From Zeugodacus cucurbitae (taxonomy: Eukaryota; Arthropoda; Insecta; Diptera; Tephritidae), in NCBI RefSeq assembly GCF_028554725.1, contig NC_071671.1:47652501-47716500 (forward strand): DNA of 64,000 nucleotides, written 5' to 3'. A model generated the notes under the pieces. The model was not told the DNA's origin, made no database searches, and saw only the letters and a program-made list of their open reading frames with translations. Position numbers and translations under genes: made by a program. Of this stretch, positions 49,496-62,105 are shown piece after piece. Numbering within the stretch: position 1 is the stretch's first letter; each line of letters opens with the position of its first letter.

Positions 49496-50537
49496 TTGGA
49501 ATCACAATGTGCTCTGTCTAATCCATAAAAAGGAAGACCCCCCAATTTGTCCCAATTACCGTGGGATAAGTGTCCTCAATAACGCATATAAGGTCATGTC
49601 GAGCGTATTGTGTGAAAGGCAAAAACCCTCTGTCAACGAACTGACTGGACCTTATCAGTGGGGCCATAGATCTGATAAACCCACCATGAATCAGATATTC
49701 AACATGCGTCAATTCATATTCATGCGTCGATGCATACCACCTTTTCATCGAATTTAAAGCTGTCTTCAACTGCACGAAAATGAGCTACCTCTATGCCGCG
49801 ATGTCTGACTTTGGGATCCCTGCTGATCCGCCTGTGTAAACTGACGTTGAGCAACACCAAAAGCTCCGTCATGATTGGGAAGGACCTCTACGAGCCGTTC
49901 GATACCAAACGAGGTTTCAGACAAGGTGACTCACTATCGTGCGACTTCTTTAACTTGATGTTGGAAAAAATAATACGAGCTGCAGAGATAAATAGAGAAG
50001 GTACAATCTTCTATCAGAGTGTACAACTTCTGGTGTATGCCGATGATATTGATATAACCGCAACGCGGTTTTTGCTTCCAATGATATCAATATCATCAAG
50101 ACGAAATATCTCCTGTCATCAAACAAGCAGTCAACGCATTCGCGTCTTGGCTCACACGTCACTGTTGGCAGTCATCACTTTGAAGTCGCAGATACTTTCT
50201 TCTACTTGGGAACCAGCGTTAACAACACCAACAATGTCAGCCTCGAAATCCAACGCAGAATTCAGAATTCAATCTTCTCTAGACGAACGAAAAACAAACT
50301 CTACAAGTCGCTCATTATTCCCGTCCTGATGTATGATGCAGAAGCGTGGACTATGTTAACAACCGATGAGACGATTCTAGGAGTTTTCGAGAGAAAGGTT
50401 TTGCGAAAGATTTATGGTCCATTGAACTTTGGCAACGGCGAATACCACAGACGATGGAAGGATGAGCAGAACAAGTTCTACGACGACATAGACATAGGTC
50501 AGCGAATAAAGAGACAGCGTCTACGCTGGCTAGGTCA
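49496..50537 (+). mobile_element. LINE (RTE-like) reverse-transcriptase fragment
   Basis: It reads CLIHKKEDPPICPNYRGISV, GPYQWGHRSDKPTMNQIF, then, after a deletion and frameshifts, GKDLYEPFDTKRGFRQGDSL and VYADDIDI (catalytic YADD), and finally the C-terminal KLYKSLIIPVLMYDAEAW and QRIKRQRLRWLGQ, where it breaks off. It retains the GFRQGDSL block that the 18-19 kb copy has lost. Neither end is complete; non-functional. Confidence 0.82.
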
Positions 50538-50544
50538 AAATAAT

Positions 50545-51660
50545 GAAATTTTCACATTTATTTAAACACATTCATCCTCAGCACATTGTACTTTCAGCAC
50601 ATTGAAAATATTCAGAGAGCTCATATCTCAATATAAAACGTAATAAACTCACTCTAAACAGTTCCTTATTGATCTCACTCTTAAACCTTATCCATTAATT
50701 AAAACTACCGATTCTGAACAGACAAATGTCTACGAACGACTATGAGCGGCTTGCCCGAACTTAGAGACCCCATATTTAGTTGTTAAAATAGCTTCTCGGA
50801 GATATAGTACCGACTTTCAACCAGAAAATAAACGTCATTACCAAAATAACCGATGAGGGTGTTAGACTATACACCCATGCCGAACAATTGTCTCTTTAAG
50901 CACTCGAACTCTACATATTATAGACACTAATATCTGTTTTCCATGTCAACAATGATGAAGATTTGAAGATAATTGGTCAATCCAATTCATTAACATTTTG
51001 CTCTCAAATGCCACGCAGCATGAAATTGTTTTGAAGCAACCCTAAGCATCCAATAGACATATAAACAGCGAGAAAGATTCACATGACATCTATTCCAGTG
51101 GCGGACGTCATAATCGTACAATCAGCGTATGAGGAAACTGAAATTCATTACAAAATGCTTCGAGTAAATTTATTTATAATTAAATTTCATAAAAGACTTT
51201 ACTTTCATTTGCGTATTTTAAATAATTATATATAATTATAGGTTTTTCTAAATACATTTGTTTTTTTAATTACAAATTAATTAAGTAATTTTCCTAAATT
51301 AGCAGTTTTGATATATGAGTATGTAGCAAAATGGAATTAAATTTTCATTTCATGCTAAAGTTTTTTGTTTCATAATAATACGTACGTTTTTGTATTGGAA
51401 TTGGCAAACAAACAATTTTGCTAATATACTTATGTGATGCTTATCAATGTATGCATGTATGTATGTATATAAACAACACTTGGCGAGTACATACTTTGAG
51501 CTAAAAAAAATCGTTTCATTAAAATCTTCGAAAGCAATTCGATATAGTTTGTCTTTACACATAAATACTCCGCTCTCTACCTTCCTCTCTCTTCCGTTCT
51601 TTCTCTCTAAATTGCAAAATGTGTACATATAACGCACTGTACATGGTACTACTATAAATC
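50545..51660. other. No gene found; 3' flank of CCDC93
   Basis: The part nearest 51674 should include the CCDC93 3' untranslated region (minus strand). No other feature seen. Confidence 0.45.
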
Positions 51661-51673
51661 CCTATAGACTAAA

Positions 51674-54600
51674 CTACTTTTGCCGAATTGACTTTAAATG
51701 CTGTTGCAATTGCTCGCAACGTTGGCACTCCTTGGTCAGCTGTTTCACAGCGGCCGCATACTGACGCTGTACTTCGTGTAGGCTTTGCAACTCCGCATTG
51801 AGCGCATCGCGTCGCCCGCATTCCTCGTTGTACTTCTGACGCACCTTTTGTTCGGTTTGCTTGACGCCCGTCAAAATCGCTTCGAATTGCTTTACGAACT
51901 CTTCACGGCCCTGCGCACTGCTCATGCCCTCGTTGTAGGCTTCGCATATGGAATTGAGTAGTGAGAGTTCCTTCTCGAGATAGCGTTTCTTGTCGTTCAG
52001 CGTGTTGAAGAGCGTGTAGTATTGCTTCGTCTCGATGTGTTTGGCACTCACTAGATGGTGGTAGTAAAGAATGAATGTATAAAATTCAGTTTAATTTTAA
52101 GCGCTTACTTTCATTGTATAGCTCATGAAACCGTCGCTGGTACTGCGTGAGCTCTGTGCGATCGGGTATGGCATCTAAACGTCGCTGCATCACCACAATG
52201 CTACGATTCTTCTTAGCTATCTGCAGCTTCAATTCCTGTATTTGTGCTTTCTCTTTTGAGATGGCAGCTTCTTGTTCCTCGGGTGTTTGTGCATTGAAGG
52301 CTTCCAGTTCGCTAGATGTTGCAATGTAACAAATTTTGAACATTAGAAGATTCTTGGGCCCAGAAACGATTTTAAACGAAGTTTTCCGAATTCGAAATTC
52401 GAATTTGGATTGAAATTTTCCAATGGGACAAAGAATTTTTTTTTTACCGAAATTGGTTCCTAAGCTAAAAACAGAGCTAAGTACGGGTCCGTTTCCGTAG
52501 AACCGGTAATCGGAAACGTTTTTTCGGACTTTCGAACATTATTCTATTTTCGAACAAAGCAAGGAAAACGTTAACGGAAAGTATTGAGGAAATATGAAAA
52601 GGATTTTTTATTAGATACATTTGAAAATATTCCGGAAATCTTTAATTCAGAAATATTTTGAAATAGAGTTGTCATGCAGAAAAATTTTACAATAATGAAT
52701 ACTGCAAAATATTTCCAAAAAAATCATTAAAGATTATTCACCACAAAGCTTTCCGAGAGACTCGAATTTAGATATTTTTTGGAATAGAGTTGCCATCTGC
52801 CGAATAAAAAAACTCAAAATTTTCAAAAAATGTACTGCTATGACTAAAATAAGACATTTATAAAAAAAAGTTTGGAATTTTTAAATTCAAACAATATTTG
52901 AAAGCGCCTGCCCGAATATAAATCCGGAACCATTTTGGACACGCTAACCCGAATCTCACAGAATGATATGAATGTCGAATTTGCATGTATATATTTTCTT
53001 ATTTTAAAATAATCCTTTTGCTATCTAGACCTACACATTCAAACAAAATAAATGATCGCTAATAAACCGTTAGATGGACTTACTCAATCTCTTTTTGTAA
53101 ATTGGCCAAATCTTGTCGACAGAACTCTTTGAATTCCGCTTCCTCTTTCTTCAATTGATCATGTTGTTTCAGCATATCGCGCACTTTAGTAACCAGTCTG
53201 TAATTTTTGAAAATCTCTTTATATCTGCTTTACACTATAAACTATTTTCAATATTTCACTCACTCTGGATCCGCTTTCGCTTCAATGGCTTTGTACTGTT
53301 CGATTTCCACTTCCAGTTGTTGTTTTTGTTCCAGATATTGTTGCAATTGTTGCTTTTGCTTTTCTAATTCCGCCTCAATTTCTGCATTCTCTTTGAGATT
53401 ACTTTGCACTTGACGTTCTAATGCCAGCTTCGAAGCTTCGAGCATTTTAATTTGACTATGTTCTGATAATTGTTTGGCATCCGTTTCCATTTCCTGTTGC
53501 AGTTCAGTGTAATGCTTATGCATAGCGCTGCGTTCACGGGCATCAAGTCGATGTGTTGGCGAACAAGTGATGTTCTAACAGTGAAGAGTGGAAAATATGT
53601 ATATTTTTATATTTATTAAACGAAATTGGTGTTATTGTATTACCTCTTTTGTTAATGAAAGATTTTTAAGCATTTTCTGCACATCAAACTGCGAAATAAA
53701 TAGTTAACGAATGCACGGCACACAAAACAAAATCAAAGCACGAAGAGTCAAAAATTTGTTTTTGCAAAATAAATTAAAAATATTTAAATAAGCAGTTTAG
53801 CAAAGTAACAGGTACGACATTTAAATAGGAACTATTTTCAAAAATTATGTACCTCATCGCCAGCTCCAGCATGGCTTTCACTACTCGTACACGCCGCAGT
53901 CGCACAACCGTACTCTAGCAAGGTCATGCGTACACGCGTCTTCTCATCTTCGTTTCCCGCATCCTTTCGTTGATACGCGCGCACTGGATTATAGAGTTCC
54001 TATTGAGGGATACATTTTAAAATGAGACACATAAAAGATTTATTTATAAATTAGTACTTGAATGCGTTTAATATGCGTTGAGGCATTTCGTATTTTCGCC
54101 AGCTGCTCCTTATCCGTTTTATATTGATAGTGATTGTGGAATTGTCCGATAGCGAACTTTTTCAGTCGTTGCGCACGCTCAGCACGATTTTCAACCTAAG
54201 AGACAATAACAGTTATCATTTTATTACTTGTAGTAATAGTTGTATTAAAGCTTACGGATTTTTTAACAAGCCATTGTATGACCGGATGTATGCTAAGGAA
54301 TTCGAGTCCTTGTATTTGATGTGGTTCTATCTGAAAAGGGCACTTCATTTGTGGCAATACAGACACTATTTTTTCAACGAGTGCACTGTGGAATAAATTT
54401 AAATAATATTAATAAATAAATACAGACAACAATAAACAAGTTTTTATTTAAAAATTTTTTTTCTATTCGTTTTCTAACTCATTTTTTTACAGCTTCTGGT
54501 TATTTCCTCTACACTTACATTTTTTGGCCAATCGTTAGGTTTTCGTGGAACAATAAATCCACATCAACATCATAATCACAGCATTCGATGCACCAAGTCA

Positions 54601-54889
54601 TACCGCCGACAACTTTATCGAAGGGCGATAAGCCTTTGATACGCGCCCGATAATAGCCAGCAGCCACTAACATATCAAATGTTTCCTGCTCCTTCGCTGT
54701 AGCGTCCACATCTTCACGTCTCTCCACCTTTGTGTGGGTGAAATATGAGTCAATAACTTAATTTCCGTTTGCCACTGCTGATATTAATAATTAATTACTC
54801 ACCTGAACTTCACGTCCTTCGGCATCGATACGTGTGGCCAATTTCACGTTTGGCAAATGTTTCGAGAATATATCACGATTGGACGCCAT
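51674..54889 (-). CDS. Ccdc93: CCDC93 orthologue, Commander/CCC complex subunit
   Basis: Ten exons, 5' to 3': 54889-54803, 54727-54519, 54385-54256, 54195-54058, 53999-53853, 53688-53644, 53574-53264, 53197-53084, 52311-52109, 52050-51674. They sum to 1761 nt, 586 aa (human about 631). The N-terminal part carries the family signature AGYYRARIKGLSPFDKVVGG followed by MTWCIECC, then QMKCPFQIEPHQIQGLEFL. This corresponds to the calponin-homology-like domain of CCDC93. From about residue 250 onward long Glu/Gln/Lys-rich coiled coils follow (KQQLQQYLEQKQQLEVEIEQ). In animals CCDC93 pairs with CCDC22 and COMMD proteins and helps retrieve membrane proteins from endosomes. Divergently paired with PRMT5. 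Confidence 0.9.
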
Positions 54890-55606
54890 CGTGAAACGCC
54901 CACTTTCATTACTTGTACCCCAACTTTTTTTTCCTTAGCACTAGCTAATTTATCAACAAACTTTTACAGTAAAACACAGAAATTGGCAAAAACTTAAATG
55001 TTTTCTAAATGAGCTGTCAGTGAAATCAGCTGTGACAGTGCGGTGGTTGGTATAAGCAAAACAGCTGTTTAGGGGTATGACTTGTCGAAATTCCGATTGG
55101 AGAAAGTTCTGCAAAAAACTAAAAACGATCTCATATTAATTTTTTAACAAGTCATTAATAAATATTAAACTCTTTTAAAACAGATATCTTATATATGACT
55201 TCGGATTACTTATATTTTCTTTAAAACCGTGTATGCACTACAGGGATTGTGTTTTTTATTATGTTTAATGTTATTACATTATGGTGTGAACCTCTCCTGA
55301 GATTTGTAATAATGAGCCAATGACTCAATAAAGCAGAATTCCATATATTTTAAACTATATTCCCAAAACTTCATTAATTTTTTCATCAAAAACTATTTGT
55401 GACTTAGCAACCCTAACGTGGCCACCCACTCTCATTTTTTTCGCTCGCCCCTCATGTTTATTGTTGTTATTTTCCGCAAGTTTCCGTGAATGGAGTGGCG
55501 TCTAGCCGGCAAAACGTGGGTGCTTGTTTAGAAAAACAGAAATCGTTCGATTTAAGTTGAATATATTGTTATAAGAATTAATAGTGTAGAAAACAAAGCG
55601 AAAACA
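54890..55606. promoter_or_regulatory. Shared divergent promoter region of CCDC93 and PRMT5
   Basis: 717 bp separate the two start codons. E-box-like CAGCTG sequences occur near 55028 and 55061, and a TCAGCTGTGACAG/GAGCTGTCAGTG near-repeat at 55010-55040. I see no TATA box placed convincingly for either gene. The leader of PRMT5 probably begins in 55440-55560. Confidence 0.45.
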
Positions 55607-57789
55607 ATGCCGTACATGTGTTTGCTACAAGAGGGCAATGAAAGCCTGCCCAGACTTTTGGAGAAGGCGCAGCAAAACGGTTATTCAGTCATAGCGGCAC
55701 ATATAAACACCAACGAAATTCCATTAGAATACCAGGAGCCGCCAATGTGTGACAAACAGGCGGAGTTCACATATCCAGACTTGGTATTCACCTCAGATCA
55801 CTGGAATGGCAAAGTTATAAATGTGCTCTCGGACACCATGGACTGCGATGCTGAAGATATGGTGGTCCGTCGTAATGCTGAAGAAGTGCTCAAACGTGAT
55901 ATTTCGTGGGCCGAACATTTGCAATATGGTGGTTATACATTGCTGCGTTTAAAATCCGAACGTAATCTCAATATGGCACGCATTGCATCCAGCAATGTGA
56001 AGGGTAAGTGCTCAATTTTTTTGTACAACTCAAAACTAACTGTACTTGCTGTGCATGTTGCATATGCATAGGTTTGCTGCTCGTACAGGTGCCGTTGTAT
56101 AATTCCAAGGAGGCACAGGCAACCTGGCGACGTGATATTGATGATGACGAATTGGAACGCATTGGTGAACAAGATACATGGCACTGGTGGAACAACTTCA
56201 GATGGGCGGCAGATTTCAATCCTAAAATAAAGGTTGTGCTCGAATTGAGTGAAAGTGATCGTCCTTCTTTAGAAGTAGTGCGTCGTTGGATGGGCGAACC
56301 AGTCGAAGCAATTATAGTGCCCTCAACAATGTTCATATGCAATCGTCAAAATTACCCAGTGCTGCCAAAGGCGTGGCAAGAGATTTTATCATATTTCATG
56401 CGTGCACGCATTAATGTAATCATTTCGTCCGATGTGCATGATAACAGTCTGAAGCTCTATGCCGAGTATATGCTTCGTTTCCAAGAACTACACACCGACA
56501 CGCACGAATTGCAAGCGTAAGTTGTATGCTAGCTTACGGAGTTGAAATAATTGTTAACTTATTGTCTTAAATTAGTTTCGAAGATGTGCTGGAAGAGCCA
56601 CTGCAACCATTATATGACAATTTGGACTGCTACACGTATGAGGTGTTCGAAAAGGATCCGGCTAAATATAAGCTATATCAAGATGCTATCGAGCAGGCGC
56701 TGCTTGACCGTGTATCCGATGCGGAAAAGAAACAGAAATTGGTAAAATAAAATATGTCGTTAAAAAAAATATATATTTTTTTTTACAATTATCATACACA
56801 GACAGTTATTATGGTGCTGGGCGCAGGACGCGGTCCACTTGTGCGTTCAGCATTTAATGCTGCAGAAAATACCGGGCGCAAAGTGCGTGTCTACATTATA
56901 GAGAAAAATCCGAATGCAATACGCACACTAACGGCGATAGCGAAAAAATTATGGAGCAATAAAGGTGAATATTATTTGTTTAATATTATTTATTAAGCAC
57001 ACTGCTTACTATTTATTTAATTGCAGATGTGCATATATTCTCCAAGGATATGCGAGAATTCTCGCCACCCGAACCAGCCGACATTCTAGTCTCCGAATTA
57101 TTGGGCTCATTCGGTGATAATGAACTCTCACCAGAGTGCTTAGATTGTGCACAGAAGATACTAAAACCCGATGGCATAAGCATACCCTGTAAATCCACCT
57201 CGTACATAAACCCGATAATGTCTTCGAAGCTGCTAAATGGTGTGCGTCAAGTGCTGCGTCACGAGACACATGGTCGCCAAAAGCAAGCCACCTACCATAC
57301 ACATGCTGAAAGCGGTTTTGTTGTGCTGCTCAAGAATATTTACAATATCGGTTTGCCACAAGCGTTGTTCGATTTCGTGCATCCAAATCCGCAAAAGCCC
57401 ATTGACAATAGTCGCTATAAAGTTTTGCGCTTCGAAGTCACAATGGATTGTGTGCTGACGGGCATTGCGGGCTACTTTGACACAACGCTCTATAAAGATA
57501 TACAGCTGAGCATTAATCCGCAAACGCATACGCCCGGCATGTTCTCGTGGTTTCCAATGTACTTCCCATTCGCGGTAAGTTGTTTGCTGATTTATAAATA
57601 AATAAAAAAAAATATATTATTTGGCATTTTCAGGAACCCATGGATGTGAAGAAAGGTCAAACCATTGAGATCCACTTTTGGCGTTGTGTTACAAAACAGA
57701 AAATCTGGTATGAATGGTGTTTGGCTTCGCCATTTCGCACGCATATACACAATCATAGCGGTCGTTCGTGCCCCATCTACTGCACGTAG
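55607..57789 (+). CDS. csul: Protein arginine methyltransferase 5 (capsuleen)
   Basis: Six exons: 55607-56003, 56072-56516, 56576-56741, 56802-56964, 57027-57574, 57634-57789, totalling 1875 nt, 624 aa (human PRMT5 637). The enzyme makes symmetric dimethylarginine on Sm proteins, histones and Piwi-class proteins, using S-adenosylmethionine, with partner MEP50/Valois. The N-terminal half is a TIM-barrel region. YEVFEKDPAKY at about 302-312 holds the Phe (F305) typical of PRMT5. The SAM-binding loop is VLGAGRGPLV (about 341-350). The double-Glu loop is SELLGSFGDNE with E414 and E423, nine apart as in human E435/E444. The beta-barrel follows. All splice junctions keep frame. A polyadenylation signal candidate (AATAAA) lies near 58255. 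Confidence 0.95.
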
Positions 57790-58401
57790 GCAACTAAGAA
57801 GGCAGTTTTCAAAATATTATAAGCAAAAAATATTGGCATCTCCAACTTTAAGAATTCATAATTTAACTGAGAATATCTAATATTAATCGTTTTCAAATAG
57901 TATCCAAAGTAAATTGCGCCCTAAAAGGAAAACACTTTAAGTTGCTGGAAATTAATGTTTAGCACTGGCTACGAAATGTATATGTTTTTACAGTTCCAAT
58001 TTTTGTAGTGCTTGTTTTGTTCTTATTCTTGAAACAGTTTTTTTCTGGCTTAAACGAGAAACTGTATAAATTCCATTTATTTTTACACTAATCGCAGATT
58101 TTTTGAATGAAATATTATATTGAAATATATGCCAAGCATAGCGTCCTTTTATTTAATTGTTAATTTAATGCTGCATTGTTATAAATAAGTAAAGAGTAAT
58201 TGAAAATATACCATTCGACAATTGTAAGCATCATTTATAGCATTCATAAGTTAAAATAAAAAAAGTTTGATTAATGGGAAAAAGTAAATTGAAGATAAAA
58301 GTAAATTTTAGATAAAGAAACTGATAAGCAACTGGGAAAATCTGGGTATCTTTTGTGCTTCGATTAATGATATTTCCACTCGGATCTCTTGCTGAAAATT
58401 T
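57790..58401. other. PRMT5 3' flank
   Basis: Likely 3' untranslated and terminator-side sequence, AT-rich, no other feature seen. Confidence 0.4.
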
Positions 58402-58812
58402 ATGGAAAGCAAATTTATTATGAAGAAGAATTCAATATTAATGGATAGTAAAGTTATACCACTTCTTGCTTTCTTTTCAATATTTAATTCATCTCAGTTG
58501 TTTGTTCGATTCGTTACTCACCAAGATATTATACTTTATACGAATGAAATACAAATGTACTCTGTTATATGTTGCATACTTTTAGGTGCTTACTGTCTAA
58601 TTGGTAGATATGCCAACAAATTGGGGGTAACACACAATGATCACTGCAGAAGCTGCCAAGAAGTAGAAGAAGAAGTGAACTATAGTGTCATCTACAATGT
58701 TTTATACGAAAAAAGAATGACAACTGTCGATCGCGGTTTTCTTTACGATTTCACAGAAGTTGTACAGATAAAACTTTTAGAAGTACTTGATTTCATCAAG
58801 ACCATTGAGTGA
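58402..58812 (+). mobile_element. LINE C-terminal remnant within a 136-codon open frame
   Basis: The second half of the frame reads ILLGAYCLIGRYANKLGVTH and then NDHCRSCQEVEEE, the tail after RNase H in I/LOA/R1-group LINEs (TGH..IG.HA..LG....D.CR.C..EEE). It ends in LLEVLDFIKTIE, again typical of that tail. The first 50 or so codons do not match and may be chance open sequence. I therefore read the frame as a LINE remnant and not a host gene. Confidence 0.6.
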
Positions 58813-59121
58813 TTCAAAGAAGGCATGGTTGTGTGAGGGGATCCAAGTTTAGTCTAGTCCTAAGGTCTAGTTGCCTAGTCCGACATCTGATATACTTACC
58901 TATTTAGGCGCTAAATTTAAATCAATTTTTAACCATTTTCTTCCTCCTGTAATGGCTTGGAAGTTCCTTTAATTTTGATGTCCTCTCTAAGAAACGTAGT
59001 TAGTTATTTAAGTCAACCTCTTTAGAGATCCTTTTTAAACGAAATCGATTGTTAAAATCATCTAGTCCAGACAGGAGCCTTTTCTCATTCATTATTTTCT
59101 GATAAGTATTGCACATTAGTT

Positions 59122-59296
59122 GATGTTGTTGTTGTAACAGTTATCAAGATCCTGCTCGATAGGTGTATTTCAGACGACTCTCGGTTCTACGTAACCGGAA
59201 CGGACCCGGGCTTTTAATCCGGCCTTGGACTGTCAAATCGACGGCATTCCTCAAAATTATTTAGCGAATATTTTATGCCGCTACAACAACAACATC
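59122..59296. mobile_element. MITE with GATGTTGTTGTTGTA inverted termini
   Basis: GATGTTGTTGTTGTA at 59122-59136 is inverted at 59282-59296 (TACAACAACAACATC). The 175-bp interior is GC-richer than its surroundings (ACGTAACCGGAACGGACCCG). No coding capacity. The class and target duplication are not clear. Confidence 0.65.
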
Positions 59297-59299
59297 CTG

Positions 59300-61200
59300 A
59301 GAAAGAGCAATTAATTATCATGGTTATTTCGATGGATTCGGGCCTTAGGGTGTTAGATGGATGAATTTCACAAAGAATTTGGGTATGCCAAGAGCTTCTA
59401 TACTCCAGTGGTGATCGACTTTTATATGACTATAGAACTTGTTCATTATGACTCATGAAGTTAAAATATGTACATGCTTTCAACTATCACTTTCAATGGC
59501 AAATCTACGCCAGCGGACAGCAACAAATGTCGAGCTTTTAATGAAAACAAGTGTTTTATTTTATATATTTTTTTTTAATATTTTAGATCATTTTATATTT
59601 GTATATATGTAAATACATATATGTATGTATATATGTATATAACTACTATTTAGACGTTCTTTTTTTACTGTTTCCGTTAATTACTGTTATGATTACTCAT
59701 TTCAATTTTCATAGTAGCTCTACAACTTTTTTATTATTTAATTTTCTGCGTGTGCCTTTGTGAGTGTGTGAATGTGTGTTTGTTTAAAATGTTTTAATAA
59801 GCAAATTATTCATATACCAGAGTATTTCAAACTTTGAATGAATTCGTATTAAGAAACGCGTTAGTTCATATATATATATATATATACACTAAATATATAT
59901 GTATTTATGAATGCACATAATCCGTAATTATTATTGTATGCATTAGCAAAAAACATTGTGCACAACACGTCCGCGTTGCCCGTATGGCTAGACAAGGCGG
60001 GTGTTCCGGTTACTCTGTGCTATATGCGCCTCCACATTTCGCTAATTATTTTGCATTCACATTCACTTATTTTTTTTTTTTGCTTTTATTCTATATAAAT
60101 ATTCAATTAATACAACGTGGCGTTGCGTAAAGTTATTTGAAAGCACATCGCATCTAAACGCTGCTGGTATAATTTATAATTTTAATTCGCATAAATAAAC
60201 TTTTTTCTTTGTTTTTATTTATATTTTCAAAGTAGTTTATTTTTAATTTTTTTTTTATTTTTTTGTTTTTTTTTTTTCTTTTGTTTGTATTATATGAGTG
60301 TAAATCTGTTTATTTGAACTTACGTATACATTACAATGCAAAATTTGAAATTACGTAAGCAGAGCGTGTAGACGCGCCAAATTGTTGTTTCATTTATTTA
60401 GTTAGGTAATTAAATGTCAATTTCAATTTAATTTTTTGTGCCAATTTGTTGTTATTATTTTGTTAAATATTTTTAATTGAAAGTACTACTATTTATTTAT
60501 TTTTATTTTTTTATGAAAATTTTGTTAGTGTTAGCTTTTTAAAATATTTCACTTTTTAAATTTATTTGTTTATATAAAAAAAGTATACACAAGATTTCAT
60601 TGATTCATTTATTAGTGTGTTTAGATTAATCAGTATTATTTATTTTGTTATTTTCGGCATTACAATATTCATGTTGCGTAAACAGAAAATTGCTTAGAAT
60701 TCAAAATTAACAAAGCATGATTTTTTTAGTATAAATTTTTAAACTTTTCTCTGCAAAAATTCATTAGCAGCAGCTCAGTTAAGAAGCAAACAGTTAAAGC
60801 ACAGCTTTTTTATTGAAAATCTTTACAAAGCCAAACTCCAACAGCATTTTATTAATTTGTTAGAAATTCATTTCGAGCGCTTACAATTATTAGCTAATTA
60901 AAAATGTTTTCTTTTAATAAAGCGAAGGCAATTATGTTATAGCATAAGCGAAATAAATTCAAGCGGAACTAATTTTATGACCACTTAGTTAGATCAATAA
61001 ATAGGAAAATTAAAATTTCAATAAAAAAACTAATATATGCATAGAGTTATGTTTGTATACTTATTGCTTTGCAAACAAATATACTTTCTTAAGACAGCTT
61101 AGTATATAAAATCGTCATGATGTAACAATTGAATTGAGTTTTGAGTGTTACCAACACATCAGTACTTTTAGTTGCCATTACTAGTGAATTTTAAAATAGA
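59300..61200. other. AT-rich intergenic DNA with TA/TATG runs
   Basis: Microsatellite-like runs at 59605-59642 (ATACATATATGTATG type) and 59868-59886 (TA)n, plus long T runs at about 60070, 60250-60285. No gene found. Some of it may be the long 3' untranslated region of the kinesin gene. Confidence 0.45.
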
Positions 61201-61239
61201 TAAATTATTATATTTATTACAAAAACAAAAAATTAATTT

Positions 61240-62105
61240 AAAAAAATATAAACAAATTATTAAAAAATAAAAAAAAAATTTAATAAAAAAATAAAATAAA
61301 AATAAAAAAAATTGTTAAAAAATAAAAAACAAAATAAAAAAAAAATAAAATAAAAATAAAAAAAATTGTTAAAAAATAAAAAAAAAATAAAATAAAAATA
61401 AAAAAAATTGTTAAAAAATAAAAAAAATTGTTAAAAAATAAAAAAAATAAAATAAAAATAAAAAAATTGTTAAAAAATAAAAAAAATAAAATAAAAATAA
61501 AAAAAAAAAAAATAAAAATAAAAAAAAATAAAATAAAAATAAAAAAAAATTGTTAAAAAATAAAAAAATTGTTAAAAAATAAAAAAAAAAGAAAATAAAA
61601 ATAAAAAAGAAATAAAAATAAAAAAGAAATAAAAATAACATTTTTTAAATAAAAAAAATATATAAAATTATTAAATAAACAAATAAAAAAATTCTTAAAA
61701 AAAATAATAAATAAATAAATAAAATTATTACAACAAATTTAAAAAAACTTAATAAAAAGTTATTAAAAAAAATAAAAAAAATTATTAAAAAAAAATAAAA
61801 AAAATTATTAAAAAAAAATAATAAAAAAAATTATCGCATTAAACTAAAGCTAAATTAAAAATAAGTAACAGAAAAAAGGCAACAAAATAAATTGAATATT
61901 AAAAAATTATTTCAAAGAAATTCAAACAAATATAAAAGAATAAAAAATATGTTAAAAATTTATGTAAAAAAATCTTTACAAAATATATAGTTAAAAAAAT
62001 GTTTAAATAAAATATTAAAATAAATATTAAAAAAATTATATTAAAATCATTTAATTTTAATTAAAAAAATATATACAAAAATTTAAAAATTAATTAAAAA
62101 TGAAA
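61240..62105. repeat. A-rich tandem low-complexity tract
   Basis: About 850 bp composed almost only of A and T on this strand. From 61300 to 61640 an AATTGTTAAAAAATAAAA module recurs irregularly with AAATAAAATAAAAATAA spacers; from 61640 the modules become ATTATTAAAAAAAATAA. On the kinesin coding strand it is poly-T-rich. The long Phe/Tyr/Leu open frame read from it (61411-61641, minus) is composition, not a protein. Confidence 0.85.

Noticed and set aside
53113..54396. Plus-strand frames overlapping CCDC93
   Set aside because: Antisense shadows of CCDC93 exons and introns; the minus-strand exons have family similarity and consistent splice phases.
61411..61641. 76-codon Phe/Tyr/Leu frame
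   Set aside because: Pure consequence of the A-rich tandem tract read on the minus strand.
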